From: Thermus composti
GTDB lineage: Bacteria; Deinococcota; Deinococci; Deinococcales; Thermaceae
Assembly: GCF_014647535.1 (NCBI RefSeq)
Contig: NZ_BMPJ01000002.1
Coordinates: 75,850-139,849 of the forward strand
Reading direction: 5' to 3'
DNA length: 64,000 nucleotides
Shown: one piece after another, positions 18,256 to 30,051 of the stretch
Layout: the number at the start of each line of letters is the position of its first letter
Position numbering within the stretch: the stretch's first letter is position 1
Made by a program: the position numbers and the translations under genes
Notes under the pieces: model-generated
What the model was told of the DNA's origin: nothing
The model's input: only the letters and a program-made list of their open reading frames with translations
Databases searched by the model: none

Positions 18256-19548
18256 ATGCTCCGGTTGGACACCCGCTTCCTCCCCGGCTTCCCCGAGACC
18301 CTAAAGGCCCACGCCGAGGCCCTAAAGGCCGCCCAGGAGGCCCTTTTGGCCAAGCGGCGGGACCCTCAGAACATGCTGGGCTGGATAGACCTCCCCGAGG
18401 ACACGGAGACCCTGAGGGAAATCCGCCGCTTCCGGGAGGCGAACCCTTGGGTGGAGGACTTCGTCCACATCGGGATCGGGGGGAGTTCCCTGGGGGCCAT
18501 GGCCCTGGAGGCCGCCTTCCGCCAAAGCGGGGTGCGCTTCCACTACGTGGACCACGTGGAGCCCGAGCCCATCCTCGCCCTTCTCCGCACCCTGGACCCC
18601 CGGAAGACCCTGGTCCACGCCGCCTCCAAGTCGGGGAGCACCGCCGAGACCCTGGCGGGGCTTCTGGTCTTTTTGGACTGGCTTAAGGCCCACCTGGGCG
18701 AGGGGTGGCGGCGCCACCTGGTCCTGACCACCGACCCCAAGAAGGGCCCCTTGCGGGCCTTCGCCGAGCGGGAAGGGATAAGGGCCTTCGCCATCCCCGA
18801 GAACGTGGGGGGGCGGTTTTCCGTCCTCTCCCCCGTGGGGCTTCTGCCCCTGGCCTTCGCCGACGCCGACCTCGAGGCCCTCCTCATGGGGGCCAGGAAG
18901 GCCAACGAGCAGGCCCTAAGCCCCCTGGAGGCCAACCTGCCCCTGAAGACCGCCTTCCTTCACCACCTCCACCGCCACCTGCCCGTGCACGTCTTCATGG
19001 TCTACTCCGAGCGCTTAAAGCACCTTCCCGCCTGGTTCGTCCAGCTCCACGACGAGTCCTTGGGCAAGGTGGACCGGGAGGGCAGGCGGGTGGGGACCAC
19101 CGCCCTCCCCGCCCTGGGCCCCAAGGACCAGCACGCCCAGGTGCAGCTCTTCCGGGAGGGCCCCTTGGACAAGCTCCTCACCCTGGTGGTGCCCGAGGCC
19201 CCCACGGAGGACCTCCTCCTGCCGGAGGTGGAAGGCCTTGAGGAGGCGGAATACCTCTTCGGCAAGGGGATGTTCCAGCTCCTAAAGGCCGAGGCCGAGG
19301 CCACCTACCGGGCCCTGGCCGAGGCGGGGCAGAAGGTCTACGCCCTTTACCTCTCGGAGGTTTCCCCCTACGCCGTGGGCTGGCTCCTGCAGCACCTCAT
19401 GTGGCAGACCGCCTTCTTGGGGGAGCTTTGGGGGGTGAACGCCTTTGACCAGCCGGGGGTGGAGCTGGGCAAGCGGCTCACCTTCGCCCTTTTAGGCCGG
19501 CCGGGGTACGAGGGGCTTGCGGATGGAAGCATGGAAAAGCAAATGTGA
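18256..19548 (+). CDS. pgi: Glucose-6-phosphate isomerase
   Basis: Interconverts glucose-6-phosphate and fructose-6-phosphate, 430 residues. Sugar-phosphate binding motifs are GIGGSSLGAMALE and SKSGSTAETL, and the second PGI signature near the C-terminus is VNAFDQPGVELGKR. The length is in the range of the short bacterial/Thermus form. It is followed 24 bases later by pckA on the same strand, placing a glycolytic and a gluconeogenic enzyme together. Confidence 0.95.
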   Translation: MLRLDTRFLPGFPETLKAHAEALKAAQEALLAKRRDPQNMLGWIDLPEDTETLREIRRFREANPWVEDFVHIGIGGSSLGAMALEAAFRQSGVRFHYVDHVEPEPILALLRTLDPRKTLVHAASKSGSTAETLAGLLVFLDWLKAHLGEGWRRHLVLTTDPKKGPLRAFAEREGIRAFAIPENVGGRFSVLSPVGLLPLAFADADLEALLMGARKANEQALSPLEANLPLKTAFLHHLHRHLPVHVFMVYSERLKHLPAWFVQLHDESLGKVDREGRRVGTTALPALGPKDQHAQVQLFREGPLDKLLTLVVPEAPTEDLLLPEVEGLEEAEYLFGKGMFQLLKAEAEATYRALAEAGQKVYALYLSEVSPYAVGWLLQHLMWQTAFLGELWGVNAFDQPGVELGKRLTFALLGRPGYEGLADGSMEKQM

Positions 19549-19572
19549 TAGATTGAACATAAGGAGGCGTCC

Positions 19573-21162
19573 ATGGCCGACCTGCAATATATAGGTATTC
19601 AACCGAAAAGGCGGGTCTTTTGGAACACGGTTTCCCCCATCCTGGTGGAGCACACCCTTTCGCGGGGGGAAGGCTTCTTAGCCCACAAGGGGCCTTTGGT
19701 GGTGGACACCACCCCCTACACGGGGAGAAGCCCCAAGGACAAGTTCGTGGTGCGGGAGCCCGAGGTGGAGGGGGAGATCTGGTGGGGGGAGGTGAACCAG
19801 CCCTTTCCCCCCGAGGCCTTTCAGGCCCTTCTGGAGCGGGTGGCCCAGTACCTCTCCGAGCGCGACCTCTACGTGCAGGACCTCTACGCCGGGGCCGACC
19901 GGCGCTACCGCCTGGCGGTGCGGGTGATCACGGAAAGCCCCTGGCACGCCCTCTTCGCCCGCAACATGTTTCTCCTGCCCCGCCGCTTCGGCAACGACGA
20001 CGAGGTGGAGCGCTTCCAGCCCGGCTTCACCGTGGTCCACGCCCCCTACTTCCAGGCGGTGCCCGAGCGGGACGGGACCAGGAGCGAGGTCTTTGTGGGC
20101 ATTAGCTTCCAAAGGCGCCTCGTCCTCATCGTGGGCACCAAGTACGCCGGGGAGATCAAGAAGAGCATCTTCACCGTCATGAACTACCTCATGCCCAAGC
20201 AGGGGGTCTTCCCCATGCACGCCTCGGCCAACGTGGGGCGGGAGGGGGACGTGGCGGTCTTCTTCGGGCTTTCCGGCACCGGCAAGACCACCCTCTCCAC
20301 CGACCCCGAGCGCCCCTTGATCGGGGACGACGAGCACGGCTGGAGCGAGGAGGGGGTCTTCAACTTTGAGGGGGGGTGCTACGCCAAGGTCATCCGCCTC
20401 TCCCCGGAGAACGAGCCCCTTATCTACAAGGCCTCCAACCAGTTTGAGGCCATCCTGGAAAACGTGGTGGTGAACCCGGAAAGCCGCCGGGTGGAGTGGG
20501 ACGACGACACCAAGACGGAAAACACCCGCTCCTCCTACCCCATCGCCCACCTGGAGAACGTGGTGGAGTCGGGGATGGCGGGCCACCCTAAGGCCATCTT
20601 CTTCCTCTCCGCCGACGCCTACGGGGTCCTTCCCCCCATCGCCCGCCTCACCCCGGAAGAGGCCATGTACTACTTCCTCTCCGGCTACACCGCCCGGGTG
20701 GCGGGGACGGAAAGGGGCATCACCGAGCCTAGGGCCACCTTCTCCGCCTGTTTCGGTGCGCCTTTCCTCCCCATGCACCCCGGGGTCTACGCCCGGATGC
20801 TGGGGGAGAAGATCCAAAAGCACGGCCCCCGGGTCTACCTGCTGAACACCGGCTGGACGGGGGGGCCCTACGGGGTGGGGCGCCGCTTTCCCTTGCCCAT
20901 CACCCGGGCCCTCCTCCACGCCGCCCTTTCCGGGGCCTTGGAGAAGGTGCCCTACCGGAAGGATCCCATCTTCGGCTTTGCGGTGCCGGAGGAGGTCCCG
21001 GGCGTGCCCAAGGAGCTTCTGGACCCCCGGGGTACCTGGGAGGATAAGGAGGCCTACGACCGGCAGGCCCGGAAGCTCGCCCGCCTTTTCCAGGAGAATT
21101 TCCAGAAGTACGCCGAGGGCGTTCCCCCCGAGGTGCGGGCCGCCGGTCCCCGGGTGGAATAG
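19573..21162 (+). CDS. pckA: Phosphoenolpyruvate carboxykinase (ATP)
   Basis: Gluconeogenic enzyme converting oxaloacetate plus ATP to PEP, CO2 and ADP, 529 residues. The kinase-1a P-loop [11 protein letters not shown] starts at residue 232, followed by the kinase-2 metal site IGDDEHGW. Other signatures are [10 protein letters not shown] (PEPCK-specific N-terminal loop) and the [11 protein letters not shown] lid region. An AAGGAGGCGTCC ribosome site precedes the ATG, so this gene has a conventional leader unlike pgi. It could be co-transcribed with pgi. Confidence 0.97.
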   Translation: MADLQYIGIQPKRRVFWNTVSPILVEHTLSRGEGFLAHKGPLVVDTTPYTGRSPKDKFVVREPEVEGEIWWGEVNQPFPPEAFQALLERVAQYLSERDLYVQDLYAGADRRYRLAVRVITESPWHALFARNMFLLPRRFGNDDEVERFQPGFTVVHAPYFQAVPERDGTRSEVFVGISFQRRLVLIVGTKYAGEIKKSIFTVMNYLMPKQGVFPMHASANVGREGDVAVFFGLSGTGKTTLSTDPERPLIGDDEHGWSEEGVFNFEGGCYAKVIRLSPENEPLIYKASNQFEAILENVVVNPESRRVEWDDDTKTENTRSSYPIAHLENVVESGMAGHPKAIFFLSADAYGVLPPIARLTPEEAMYYFLSGYTARVAGTERGITEPRATFSACFGAPFLPMHPGVYARMLGEKIQKHGPRVYLLNTGWTGGPYGVGRRFPLPITRALLHAALSGALEKVPYRKDPIFGFAVPEEVPGVPKELLDPRGTWEDKEAYDRQARKLARLFQENFQKYAEGVPPEVRAAGPRVE

Positions 21163-21285
21163 GGGCTTGCGCCATAGGGGTGTGGGGTATTAGGCTCGAG
21201 GCGCGGGAAGGGACAAATGTACCTTCCTCCCTTCCCCGGGCCTTCTGGCAAAATGGGGGTGCCCCCGGAGGGGGACGGGGTTTTT

Positions 21286-23103
21286 ATGAACCGAGCACGC
21301 TTGAGCCGCTACGCCTGGGCAGTTCTCCTCTGGAACGTCCTGGTGGCCTTGTGGGGCGCCTACGTGCGGGCCACGGGCTCGGGGGCGGGGTGCGGGGCCC
21401 ACTGGCCCACCTGCAACGGGGAGGTGATCCCCCGCGCGCCCCAGGTGGAAACCCTCATTGAGTTCACCCACCGGGCCACCTCGGGCCTGGCCTTCCTCTC
21501 CGTTCTTTTCCTCTTCCTTTGGGTCTGGCGCGCCTTCCCCAAGGGGCACCCGGCCCGGTTTGGGGCGGGGCTATCCCTTTTCTTCATGGTCGCGGAGAGC
21601 CTGGTGGGGGCCTCCCTGGTCCTCTTCGGCTGGGTGGCCGATAACGTGAGCCCGGAAAGGGCCGTGGTCCAGATGGTCCACCTGGCCAACACCTACTTCC
21701 TCCTCGCTGCCTTGGCCCTCACCGCCTGGTGGGCCTCCGGGGGAAGCCCCTTGCGCCTTCGGGGACAGGGGGCGGTGGGGTTCGCCCTGGCCCTCGGGCT
21801 TCTCGCTCTCCTTTTCCTGGGGATGAGCGGGGCGGTGACCGCCTTGGGGGACCTGCTTTTCCCCGTGCGGAGTAGCCTCGAGGCCCTGGAGCGCTCCTTG
21901 ACCCCAGGGGAGCACTTCCTGGTGCGCCTCCGCATCCTCCACCCCCTCATCGCCGTGAGCGTGGGGCTTTACGTGGTCTTCGCCGGCTTTCTGGTGGCCC
22001 ACCTGAGGCCTTCCCCCACGGCCCAGGGGCTCGCCCGCCTTCTCGCCTACCTCTACGGGGTGCAGCTCCTGGCGGGCCTTGTGAACGTTTGGCTCAAGGC
22101 TCCGGTGTGGATGCAGCTTCTCCACCTGCTTCTGGCCTACGCCGTCTGGCTCCTCTTCGTCCTCCTGGGGGCCGCGGCCCTGGCCCAAGGGGCGAGGCGG
22201 GTGGAGCTGGGGGAGGGCGGGGATGAGGTCCACCGGGGGACGGGCGGGGCCACCTGGAAGGACTACCTGGCCCTCACCAAGCCCCGGGTGATCAGCCTTC
22301 TCCTTTTCACCGCCCTCCTCGCCTCCTTCATCGCCGCCAAGGGCTGGCCCGGCCTTAAGGTTTTCCTGGCCGTGGCCCTGGGCGGCTACATGATGGCCGG
22401 GGCGGCCAACGCCCTCAACATGGTGGTGGACCGGGACATTGACGCCAGGATGCGGCGCACCGCCAGGCGGCCCACCGTGACCCAAAGGATTTCCAGCCGG
22501 GACGCCCTCCTCTTCGCCTTCGCCCTCGCCGTCTTGGGGTTCGCCGTCCTCTGGTGGGGGGCGAACCTCCTCGCCGCCACCCTGGCCCTCATGGGCCTCC
22601 TCTGGTACGTTTTGGTCTACACCCTTTACCTCAAGCGGCGCACCTGGCAGAACATCGTCATCGGGGGAGCGGCCGGGGCCTTCCCGCCCCTGGTGGGGTG
22701 GGCCGCGGTCAGCGGGGAGCTGAGCCTTTTCGCCTGGTACCTCTTCGCCCTCATCTTCTTCTGGACCCCGGTCCACTTCTGGGCCCTGGCCCTCATGATC
22801 CAGGACGATTACCGGGCGGTGGGGGTGCCCATGCTCCCCGTGGTCCTGGGGGAGCGGGCCACGGTGATCCAGATCGCCCTCTACGCCCTCCTCACCGCCC
22901 TCATCTCGGTGATGCCTTTGGCCATGGGGGAGCTCGGCCTCTTCTACCTGGCCTCGAGCCTCCTCCTAAACGGGTTGCTGATCCTTAAGAGCCTGGCCCT
23001 CTACCGCCAGCCCGAGCGGGGGACGGCGGTTTCGCTGTATAAATACTCCATGCTCTACCTGGCCCTCTTGTTCGTGGCCATGGCGGTGGATCGGGCGCTT
23101 TAG
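21286..23103 (+). CDS. ctaA-ctaB: Fused heme A synthase (CtaA) - heme O synthase (CtaB)
   Basis: A 605-residue membrane protein joining two consecutive steps of heme A biosynthesis. Residues 1 to about 300 are CtaA, with heme-ligating histidines in [28 protein letters not shown] and [11 protein letters not shown] and a paired-Cys loop ([13 protein letters not shown]). From about 325 ([18 protein letters not shown]) it is a UbiA prenyltransferase with the Asp-rich motif [15 protein letters not shown] 21286 follows GGAGGGGG. The 23 extra in-frame codons upstream look non-coding, and a GTGCCCCCGGAGGGGG stretch there could fold over the ribosome site. First gene of the caa3 operon. Confidence 0.95.
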   Translation: MNRARLSRYAWAVLLWNVLVALWGAYVRATGSGAGCGAHWPTCNGEVIPRAPQVETLIEFTHRATSGLAFLSVLFLFLWVWRAFPKGHPARFGAGLSLFFMVAESLVGASLVLFGWVADNVSPERAVVQMVHLANTYFLLAALALTAWWASGGSPLRLRGQGAVGFALALGLLALLFLGMSGAVTALGDLLFPVRSSLEALERSLTPGEHFLVRLRILHPLIAVSVGLYVVFAGFLVAHLRPSPTAQGLARLLAYLYGVQLLAGLVNVWLKAPVWMQLLHLLLAYAVWLLFVLLGAAALAQGARRVELGEGGDEVHRGTGGATWKDYLALTKPRVISLLLFTALLASFIAAKGWPGLKVFLAVALGGYMMAGAANALNMVVDRDIDARMRRTARRPTVTQRISSRDALLFAFALAVLGFAVLWWGANLLAATLALMGLLWYVLVYTLYLKRRTWQNIVIGGAAGAFPPLVGWAAVSGELSLFAWYLFALIFFWTPVHFWALALMIQDDYRAVGVPMLPVVLGERATVIQIALYALLTALISVMPLAMGELGLFYLASSLLLNGLLILKSLALYRQPERGTAVSLYKYSMLYLALLFVAMAVDRAL

Positions 23104-23114
23104 GGAGGGAGTGG

Positions 23115-24125
23115 ATGAGAAAAGGTATCGCGGCGCTCAGTCTTTTGGGTCTAGGCTTAGCCCAGGAAGCCCACCGGGTGGCCATCACCCACCCTGGGGG
23201 CTCCTACAACCAGGAGGTGGCCTTCCTCTGGCCCTGGGTCTACTTCTTCTCCGTGGTCATCTTCGCCGTGGTGGCGGGGGCCTTGGCCTACGTCACCTGG
23301 AAGTTCAGGGCCAGGCCCGGGGACGAGGGGGAGCCTCCCCAGATCCACGGGAACGACCGCCTCGAGGTGGTCTGGACCCTCATCCCCTTGGCCATCGTCT
23401 TCGTCCTCTTCGGCCTCACGGCCAAGGCCCTCATCCAGGTGAACCGCCCCATCCCCGGGGCCCTCAAGGTGGAGGTCACGGGCTACCAGTTCTGGTGGGA
23501 CTTCCACTACCCGAGCCTGGGCCTCAGGAACTCCAACGAGCTCATCCTCCCCGCCGGGGTTCCCGTGGAGCTGGAGATCACCTCCAAGGACGTGATCCAC
23601 TCCTTCTGGGTGCCGGGGCTTGCCGGCAAGCGGGACGCCATTCCGGGACAAACGACCCGGCTTTCCTTTGAACCCAAGGAGCCTGGCCTCTACTACGGCT
23701 TCTGCGCCGAGCTCTGCGGGGCGAGCCACGCCCGGATGCTCTTCCGCGTGGTGGTCCTTCCCAAGGAGGAGTTTGACCGCTTCGTGGAGCAGGCCAAGGC
23801 GGCCCCCCCCGTGGCCGATGAGCGGGGCCAGCAGGTCTTCCAGCAGAACTGCGCCGCCTGCCACGGCGTGGCCCGGAGCATGCCCCCCGCGGTCATCGGG
23901 CCCGACCTTGGGCTTATGGGCAACCGCACCAGCCTGGCGGCGGGGATCGTGGAGAACACCCCGGAAAACCTCAAGGCCTGGATCAAGGACCCCCTCGCCA
24001 TGAAGCCTGGGTCCAAGATGCCCGGCTTCCCCCAGCTTTCCGAGGAGGACCTGGAGGCCTTGGTCCGCTACCTGGAGGGCCTAAAGGTGGAAGGGTTTGA
24101 CTTCAAGGCCTTGCCCAAGTTCTAA
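23115..24125 (+). CDS. caaA: Cytochrome caa3 oxidase subunit II with fused cytochrome c domain
   Basis: A 336-residue electron-entry subunit. An N-terminal signal-like helix (MRKGIAALSLLGLGLAQ) precedes two transmembrane helices. The cupredoxin domain holds the CuA ligands: His in DVIHSFWVPG and FCAELCGASHARM. The C-terminal cytochrome c domain has the heme motif CAACH at 246-250 and the axial Met in SKMPGFPQ. Electrons pass from heme c to CuA to subunit I. An AGGGAGGGAGTGG ribosome site precedes the start. It lies 11 bases after ctaA-ctaB and 12 before the subunit I-III gene. Confidence 0.96.
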   Translation: MRKGIAALSLLGLGLAQEAHRVAITHPGGSYNQEVAFLWPWVYFFSVVIFAVVAGALAYVTWKFRARPGDEGEPPQIHGNDRLEVVWTLIPLAIVFVLFGLTAKALIQVNRPIPGALKVEVTGYQFWWDFHYPSLGLRNSNELILPAGVPVELEITSKDVIHSFWVPGLAGKRDAIPGQTTRLSFEPKEPGLYYGFCAELCGASHARMLFRVVVLPKEEFDRFVEQAKAAPPVADERGQQVFQQNCAACHGVARSMPPAVIGPDLGLMGNRTSLAAGIVENTPENLKAWIKDPLAMKPGSKMPGFPQLSEEDLEALVRYLEGLKVEGFDFKALPKF

Positions 24126-26513
<2,388 letters not shown>

Positions 26514-26530
26514 CCCCTTGGGCGCGAAGG

Positions 26531-26556
26531 GCCCCCGCCTTTTAGGCGGGGGCTTT
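26531..26556 (+). terminator. caa3 operon terminator
   Basis: GCCCCCGCC, 5-base loop, GGCGGGGGC followed by TTT, 17 bases after the caaB stop. Confidence 0.8.
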
Positions 26557-26643
26557 CTAAGTGGCCCCTGGCGGCTTTCGCCGCGGTGGGGGCCCCAAAG
26601 GGGGCTTTCCAAGCCTGTTGCGAAACCACCGCGCGGCCCCTTA
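26555..26643 (+). repeat. Dispersed hairpin repeat, copy B (after caa3 operon)
   Basis: It begins TTCTAAGT like copy A. It shares GCGGTGGGGGCCCCAAAGGG, CTTTCCAAGCC, GTTGCGAAACCACCG and CGGCCCCTTA in the same order, with about 20 central bases of copy A missing. The 5' arm of the hairpin is less well paired here. It lies directly behind the operon terminator in the same orientation as the upstream gene. Confidence 0.75.
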
Positions 26644-26657
26644 TCTAGGGGTTATGG

Positions 26658-27361
26658 ATGCGCCTTCTCGTGGTGGACTTTGACTACTTCTTCCCCGTGC
26701 CCCAAGTCCCCAAGGACCCCCTGGCCCCCCTCTTTGCCTGGGCCCACTTTGAGACGCCCTATTACCGGGAGGAGGTGTGGGAGGAGCGGGCCTTGGCCTT
26801 CCTCCTCCGGGGGCTTCCCCTGCCCGGGGCCCGGGGTGGGAGGGCTTTTGGGGGCGCTTCGCCTTCGCCCCCGGGGCGGTGCTTTACTACGCCGACACCA
26901 ACGCTTTAGCCTTTCACCCCAAGGTGCGCCAAGGGGTGGAGGAGGTGGTCCTCTTTGACGCCCACCACGACGCCGGCTACCGCCCCTTGGGGGAGGAGCC
27001 CGCCTGCGACGACTGGATGGTCTTCTACCACCGCCTGGGGGCAAGGCTTCGGGTCTATTACCCTCCCTGGCGGGACCCCTCCTTGGAGCCCGAGCCCCGG
27101 GTCCCGGTGGCGCGGGCGCTGGACCCGGGGGGGCGGGTGGAAGGGGTCTTCCACCGGGTTTTCCTCTGCCGGAGCGGGGCTTGGGTGCCTCCCTGGGCGG
27201 ACGGGGACTTCTTCGCCTTCCTGGGGGAAGCCCCCTTGCCTAAGGTGGCCCTCGAGGCGGTCCACCCCCGGCCCTTCTTCCTGGAGGCCCTGAAACGGCG
27301 GGTGGTGGAGGAGGGGTTTGGCCTGCGCTTCATGGAGCGCCTTAAAGGCGGGGTCAGATAA
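26658..27361 (+). pseudogene. Frameshifted conserved hypothetical (arginase-like DAHHD motif)
   Basis: Two overlapping frames make one protein of about 233 residues. Frame 1 starts MRLLVVDFDYFFPVPQVPKD and is coherent to about 26830. The second frame continues GWEGFWGRFAFAPGAVLYY and contains VVLFDAHHDAGYRPL and CDDWMVFYHRLG. Restoring one base between about 26826 and 26850, in a run of G and C, joins them. The DAHHD metal-like motif recalls arginase/UPF0489-type folds, but I cannot assign a function. It could be a real inactivating deletion or a sequencing error in a homopolymer. Confidence 0.7.
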
Positions 27362-27365
27362 GCGG

Positions 27366-27394
27366 TGGACAACCCTCTCCCCTTGGCCTATAAT
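27366..27394 (+). promoter_or_regulatory. tRNA-Lys promoter
   Basis: TGGACA (27366-27371), a 17-base spacer and consensus TATAAT (27389-27394), 13 bases before the mature tRNA 5' end. Confidence 0.75.
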
Positions 27395-27407
27395 CACATA
27401 GGCTATT

Positions 27408-27483
27408 GGGCCGTTAGCTCAGCTGGCAGAGCAACCGACTTTTAATCGGTAGGTCGCAGGTTCGAATCCTGCACGGCCCACCA
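27408..27483 (+). tRNA. tRNA-Lys (anticodon UUU)
   Basis: A 76-base cloverleaf. Acceptor GGGCCGT pairs with ACGGCCC, then A and an encoded CCA. The D-loop contains AGCTCAGCTGGCAGAGC, the anticodon loop CTTTTAA gives UUU, and the T-arm has GGTTCGAATCC. Confidence 0.97.
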
Positions 27484-27553
27484 TTTTCCCATAAAAAGGT
27501 CCCCGGGGCGCGGCCCCCTAAGTGGTAGGCTTGAGGGGAAGGAGCGTGGGTCC

Positions 27554-28981
27554 ATGGAGCGCCTGGAGTTTCCCAAGGAGGCTTTTCTGGACGGGGCTTG
27601 GCGTTCTCTTCCCCGCCGCTTTTCTGTGGTCAGCCCGGCCACGGGGGAGGTGGTGGCCGAGGTGGCGGACTGCGGCGAGGAGGAGGCCAAGGAGGCCTTG
27701 GAGGCGGCGGTGCGGGCCTTTCCCGCCTGGAGCAGGGCCACGGCCTACGAACGGGCGGGGGTGCTTCGGCGCTGGTACGAGCTCATCCTAAAGCACCAGG
27801 AGCCCCTGGCCCAGCTCATGGCTCTGGAGATGGGCAAGCCCCTCAAGGAGGGCCGGGCCGAGGTGGCCTACGCCGCGGGGTTCGTGGAGTGGTACGCCGA
27901 GGAGGCCAAGCGGATCTATGGGGAGACCGTGCCCTCCCAGTTCCCCCACAAGCGGATCCTGGTGCGCTACGAGCCCGTGGGCCCGGTTTACGGGATCACC
28001 CCCTGGAACTTCCCTGCGGCCATGGTGACCCGGAAAGCGGCCCCGGCCCTGGCGGCGGGGTGCACCTTTGTGCTCAAGCCGGCGGAGGAAAGCCCCCTCA
28101 CGGCCCTCTACCTGGCCCGGCTTTTTCAGGAGGCGGGGGGGCCTCCCGGGGTTTTCCAGGTCCTGCCCACCTCGGACCCCGAGGGGGTTTCCCGGCCCTT
28201 CTTGGAGGACGAAAGGATCCGCAAGCTCACCTTCACGGGGAGCACGGAGGTGGGGGTCCGTCTTTACGAGAGGGCGGCTAGAACCTTGAAGCGGGTTTCC
28301 CTGGAGCTAGGGGGCGGGGCGCCCGTGCTGGTTTTCGCCGACGCCGATCTGGAAAGGGCGGTGGAGGAGACGCTTCGGGCCAAGTTCCGCAACGCCGGGG
28401 AGTCTTGCGTGGCGGCCAACCGGATCTTCGTGGAGGCCCCCATTGCCGAGGCCTTTGCCCAGGCCTACGCCGAAAGGGTCCGGGCCCTCAAGGTGGGGGA
28501 TCCCCTTTCCGAGGAGACGGACATCGGCCCCCTGGTGAACGAGGCGGCCCTCAGGAAGGTCCAGGCCCACGTGGAGGACGCCCTGGCCCTGGGGGCAAGG
28601 CTCGTGGTGGGGGGTGAGGCCAAGGGGCTTTTCTTCGCGCCCACGGTGCTTTTGGACGTGAAGCGAGAAAGCCTCCTTTTCCGGGAGGAGACCTTTGGGC
28701 CGGTGGCGCCCATCACCGTGTTCCGTGAAGAAGAGGAGGCGGTTTCCTGGGCCAACGCCTTCCCGGTGGGGCTTGCGGCCTACGTCTTTACCCGGGACCT
28801 CTCCCGGGCCTTCCGGGTTTCCGAGGCCCTGGCCTACGGGATCGTGGGGGTGAACGACGGGGTCCCTTCCACGCCCCAGGCTCCCTTCGGCGGGGTGAAG
28901 CGCTCGGGGCTTGGCCGGGAAGGGGGGAAGTGGGGCCTAGAGGAGTACCTAGAGGTGAAGTACGTCTCCTTGGGGCTTTGA
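27554..28981 (+). CDS. NAD(P)-dependent aldehyde dehydrogenase, succinate-semialdehyde dehydrogenase type
   Basis: A 475-residue ALDH. It has the Rossmann coenzyme-binding PWNFPAAMVTRK and FTGSTEVG, the general base Glu in LELGGGAPV, and the catalytic Cys in NAGESCVAANR. The sequence around these and the C-terminal PFGGVKRSGLGREGG match the GabD/SSADH group (oxidation of succinate semialdehyde to succinate), although related aldehydes are possible. It lies between tRNA-Lys and the tRNA-Glu/Val pair as a single gene with a GGAAGGAGCG ribosome site. Confidence 0.88.
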   Translation: MERLEFPKEAFLDGAWRSLPRRFSVVSPATGEVVAEVADCGEEEAKEALEAAVRAFPAWSRATAYERAGVLRRWYELILKHQEPLAQLMALEMGKPLKEGRAEVAYAAGFVEWYAEEAKRIYGETVPSQFPHKRILVRYEPVGPVYGITPWNFPAAMVTRKAAPALAAGCTFVLKPAEESPLTALYLARLFQEAGGPPGVFQVLPTSDPEGVSRPFLEDERIRKLTFTGSTEVGVRLYERAARTLKRVSLELGGGAPVLVFADADLERAVEETLRAKFRNAGESCVAANRIFVEAPIAEAFAQAYAERVRALKVGDPLSEETDIGPLVNEAALRKVQAHVEDALALGARLVVGGEAKGLFFAPTVLLDVKRESLLFREETFGPVAPITVFREEEEAVSWANAFPVGLAAYVFTRDLSRAFRVSEALAYGIVGVNDGVPSTPQAPFGGVKRSGLGREGGKWGLEEYLEVKYVSLGL

Positions 28982-29024
28982 GGCCCCTTGGGGGCGAGGA
29001 AAGGGTCCTTAGGCGGTGGGCGCC

Positions 29025-29054
29025 TTGCCTCGTGGGGAGGGGTGAGGGTAGAAT
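29025..29054 (+). promoter_or_regulatory. Promoter of the tRNA-Glu/tRNA-Val unit
   Basis: TTGCCT (29025-29030), an 18-base spacer and TAGAAT (29049-29054), about 31 bases before tRNA-Glu. A short GC-rich hairpin just after the aldehyde dehydrogenase stop may separate the two transcripts. Confidence 0.5.
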
Positions 29055-29085
29055 CCCCTATGGGCGGCCCGTGCGTGCCTTTCGG

Positions 29086-29160
29086 GGCCCCATCGTCTAG
29101 CGGTTAGGACGCGGCCCTCTCAAGGCCGAAGCGGGGGTTCGACTCCCCCTGGGGTCACCA
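29086..29160 (+). tRNA. tRNA-Glu (anticodon CUC)
   Basis: A 75-base cloverleaf. Acceptor GGCCCCA pairs with TGGGGTC, then A and an encoded CCA. The anticodon loop CTCTCAA gives CUC, decoding GAG, the dominant Glu codon here. Confidence 0.95.
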
Positions 29161-29161
29161 C

Positions 29162-29238
29162 GGGCGGCTAGCTCAGCTGGTCAGAGCGCTCGCCTTACAA
29201 GCGAGAGGCCAGAGGTTCAAGTCCTCTGCCGCCCACCA
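29162..29238 (+). tRNA. tRNA-Val (anticodon UAC)
   Basis: A 77-base cloverleaf, one base after tRNA-Glu. Acceptor GGGCGGC pairs with GCCGCCC, then A and CCA. The anticodon loop CTTACAA gives UAC. It is co-transcribed with tRNA-Glu. Confidence 0.96.
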
Positions 29239-29242
29239 TAAG

Positions 29243-29266
29243 GCCCCGGCCTAAAGGCCGGGGCTT
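29243..29266. terminator. Terminator between tRNA-Val and the dciA-like gene
   Basis: GCCCCGGCC, loop TAAA, GGCCGGGGC, then TT. It lies between convergent transcripts and is symmetrical, so it may serve both. Confidence 0.6.
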
Positions 29267-30051
29267 CACCCTTCCCGGGAGAGGAGGCTTCGCACCCCTT
29301 CAGGTAGGGCTTCCTGGGGGAAGAGCTTTTGAAAGCGCTGGGCCAGGTCCTTGAGGAGGGGTATAAGGCTTGGTTCCCGCAAGGCCTCGGGGTAAAGCTC
29401 CCGCATCTCGGTGAGGAGCTTTTCCCGGGCCAGGTGCCGGGCGGCGGCCAGGGGCTCGCCGGAAAGCCTCGAGGGCCTACCCCTGTAGAGGCGCTCCGCC
29501 TCCTTCCGGACGGCGGGGTCTTGGAGGAGGCGGCGGCAGGTGGGGCAGGGGTGGGTGGGGCTTGGGGCCTCGCAGATGGGGCAGGGGCTTCCCCGCTGGT
29601 GGAGAAAAAGGGCCCGGGCCGCCCGGGCCACCCGCTCCTTGAGGGCGGGGGGGGCCGCCTCCGCCAGAAGGAGCGCCTTGCGGCTCGCTTCCAAGGCCTT
29701 CTCCTTGTCCTCCGGGACGGGCTCGGGTGGGGGCGGTTCTACCCTGCCCACCTGGAAGCGGATCTCCCGCACCATCCCGGGGAAGCGCTCCTCGTAGCGC
29801 TTGAGGAGGGCCAGGCGGGCGTAGGTGAGCTGGTGGGCCGCCACGGGGTCGGGCACCACCACCACCAAAGTCCCCTCCTCCAGGGCCACCGCCTCGGTGA
29901 AGCGGGCAAGTCCGGGGCCCGCCACCTCCTTCCAGAAGGCGAGGACCATGCCCCGCTTAAGCCGCTCCTTTCCCCCCGCCCGCTTTAGGGCCTCGGGGAT
30001 CACCTCCTTTAGCCGCCAGGGCAGAGGACCACCCCCCCTTGCATGGAGCAT
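29266..30051 (-). CDS. dciA: DciA-like (DUF721) helicase-loader domain with C-terminal zinc ribbon
   Basis: A 261-residue protein. Residues about 14-100 match the DUF721/DciA domain (RLKEVIPEALKRAGGKERL, FWKEVAGPGLARFT, GTLVVVVPDPVAAHQL), which in bacteria lacking DnaC is linked to replicative helicase loading. A helical linker follows, then a four-Cys zinc-ribbon motif CPICEAPSPTHPCPTC and a helical tail. It sits directly downstream of recF, as dciA does in actinobacteria, supporting the call. The ATG at 30051 lies within recF (43-base overlap); a start a few codons further in is possible. The zinc ribbon is not part of classic DciA. Confidence 0.7.
   Translation of the reverse strand: MLHARGGGPLPWRLKEVIPEALKRAGGKERLKRGMVLAFWKEVAGPGLARFTEAVALEEGTLVVVVPDPVAAHQLTYARLALLKRYEERFPGMVREIRFQVGRVEPPPPEPVPEDKEKALEASRKALLLAEAAPPALKERVARAARALFLHQRGSPCPICEAPSPTHPCPTCRRLLQDPAVRKEAERLYRGRPSRLSGEPLAAARHLAREKLLTEMRELYPEALREPSLIPLLKDLAQRFQKLFPQEALPEGVRSLLSREG

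Noticed and set aside
21571..22776. 401-codon open frame antisense to ctaA-ctaB
   Set aside because: Almost entirely Gly/Glu/His/Pro; a GC-skew shadow of a membrane-protein gene.
27408..29238. tRNA genes as integration sites for a prophage or island
   Set aside because: The genes between and around them are ordinary metabolic genes; no integrase or duplicated tRNA 3' end was seen.
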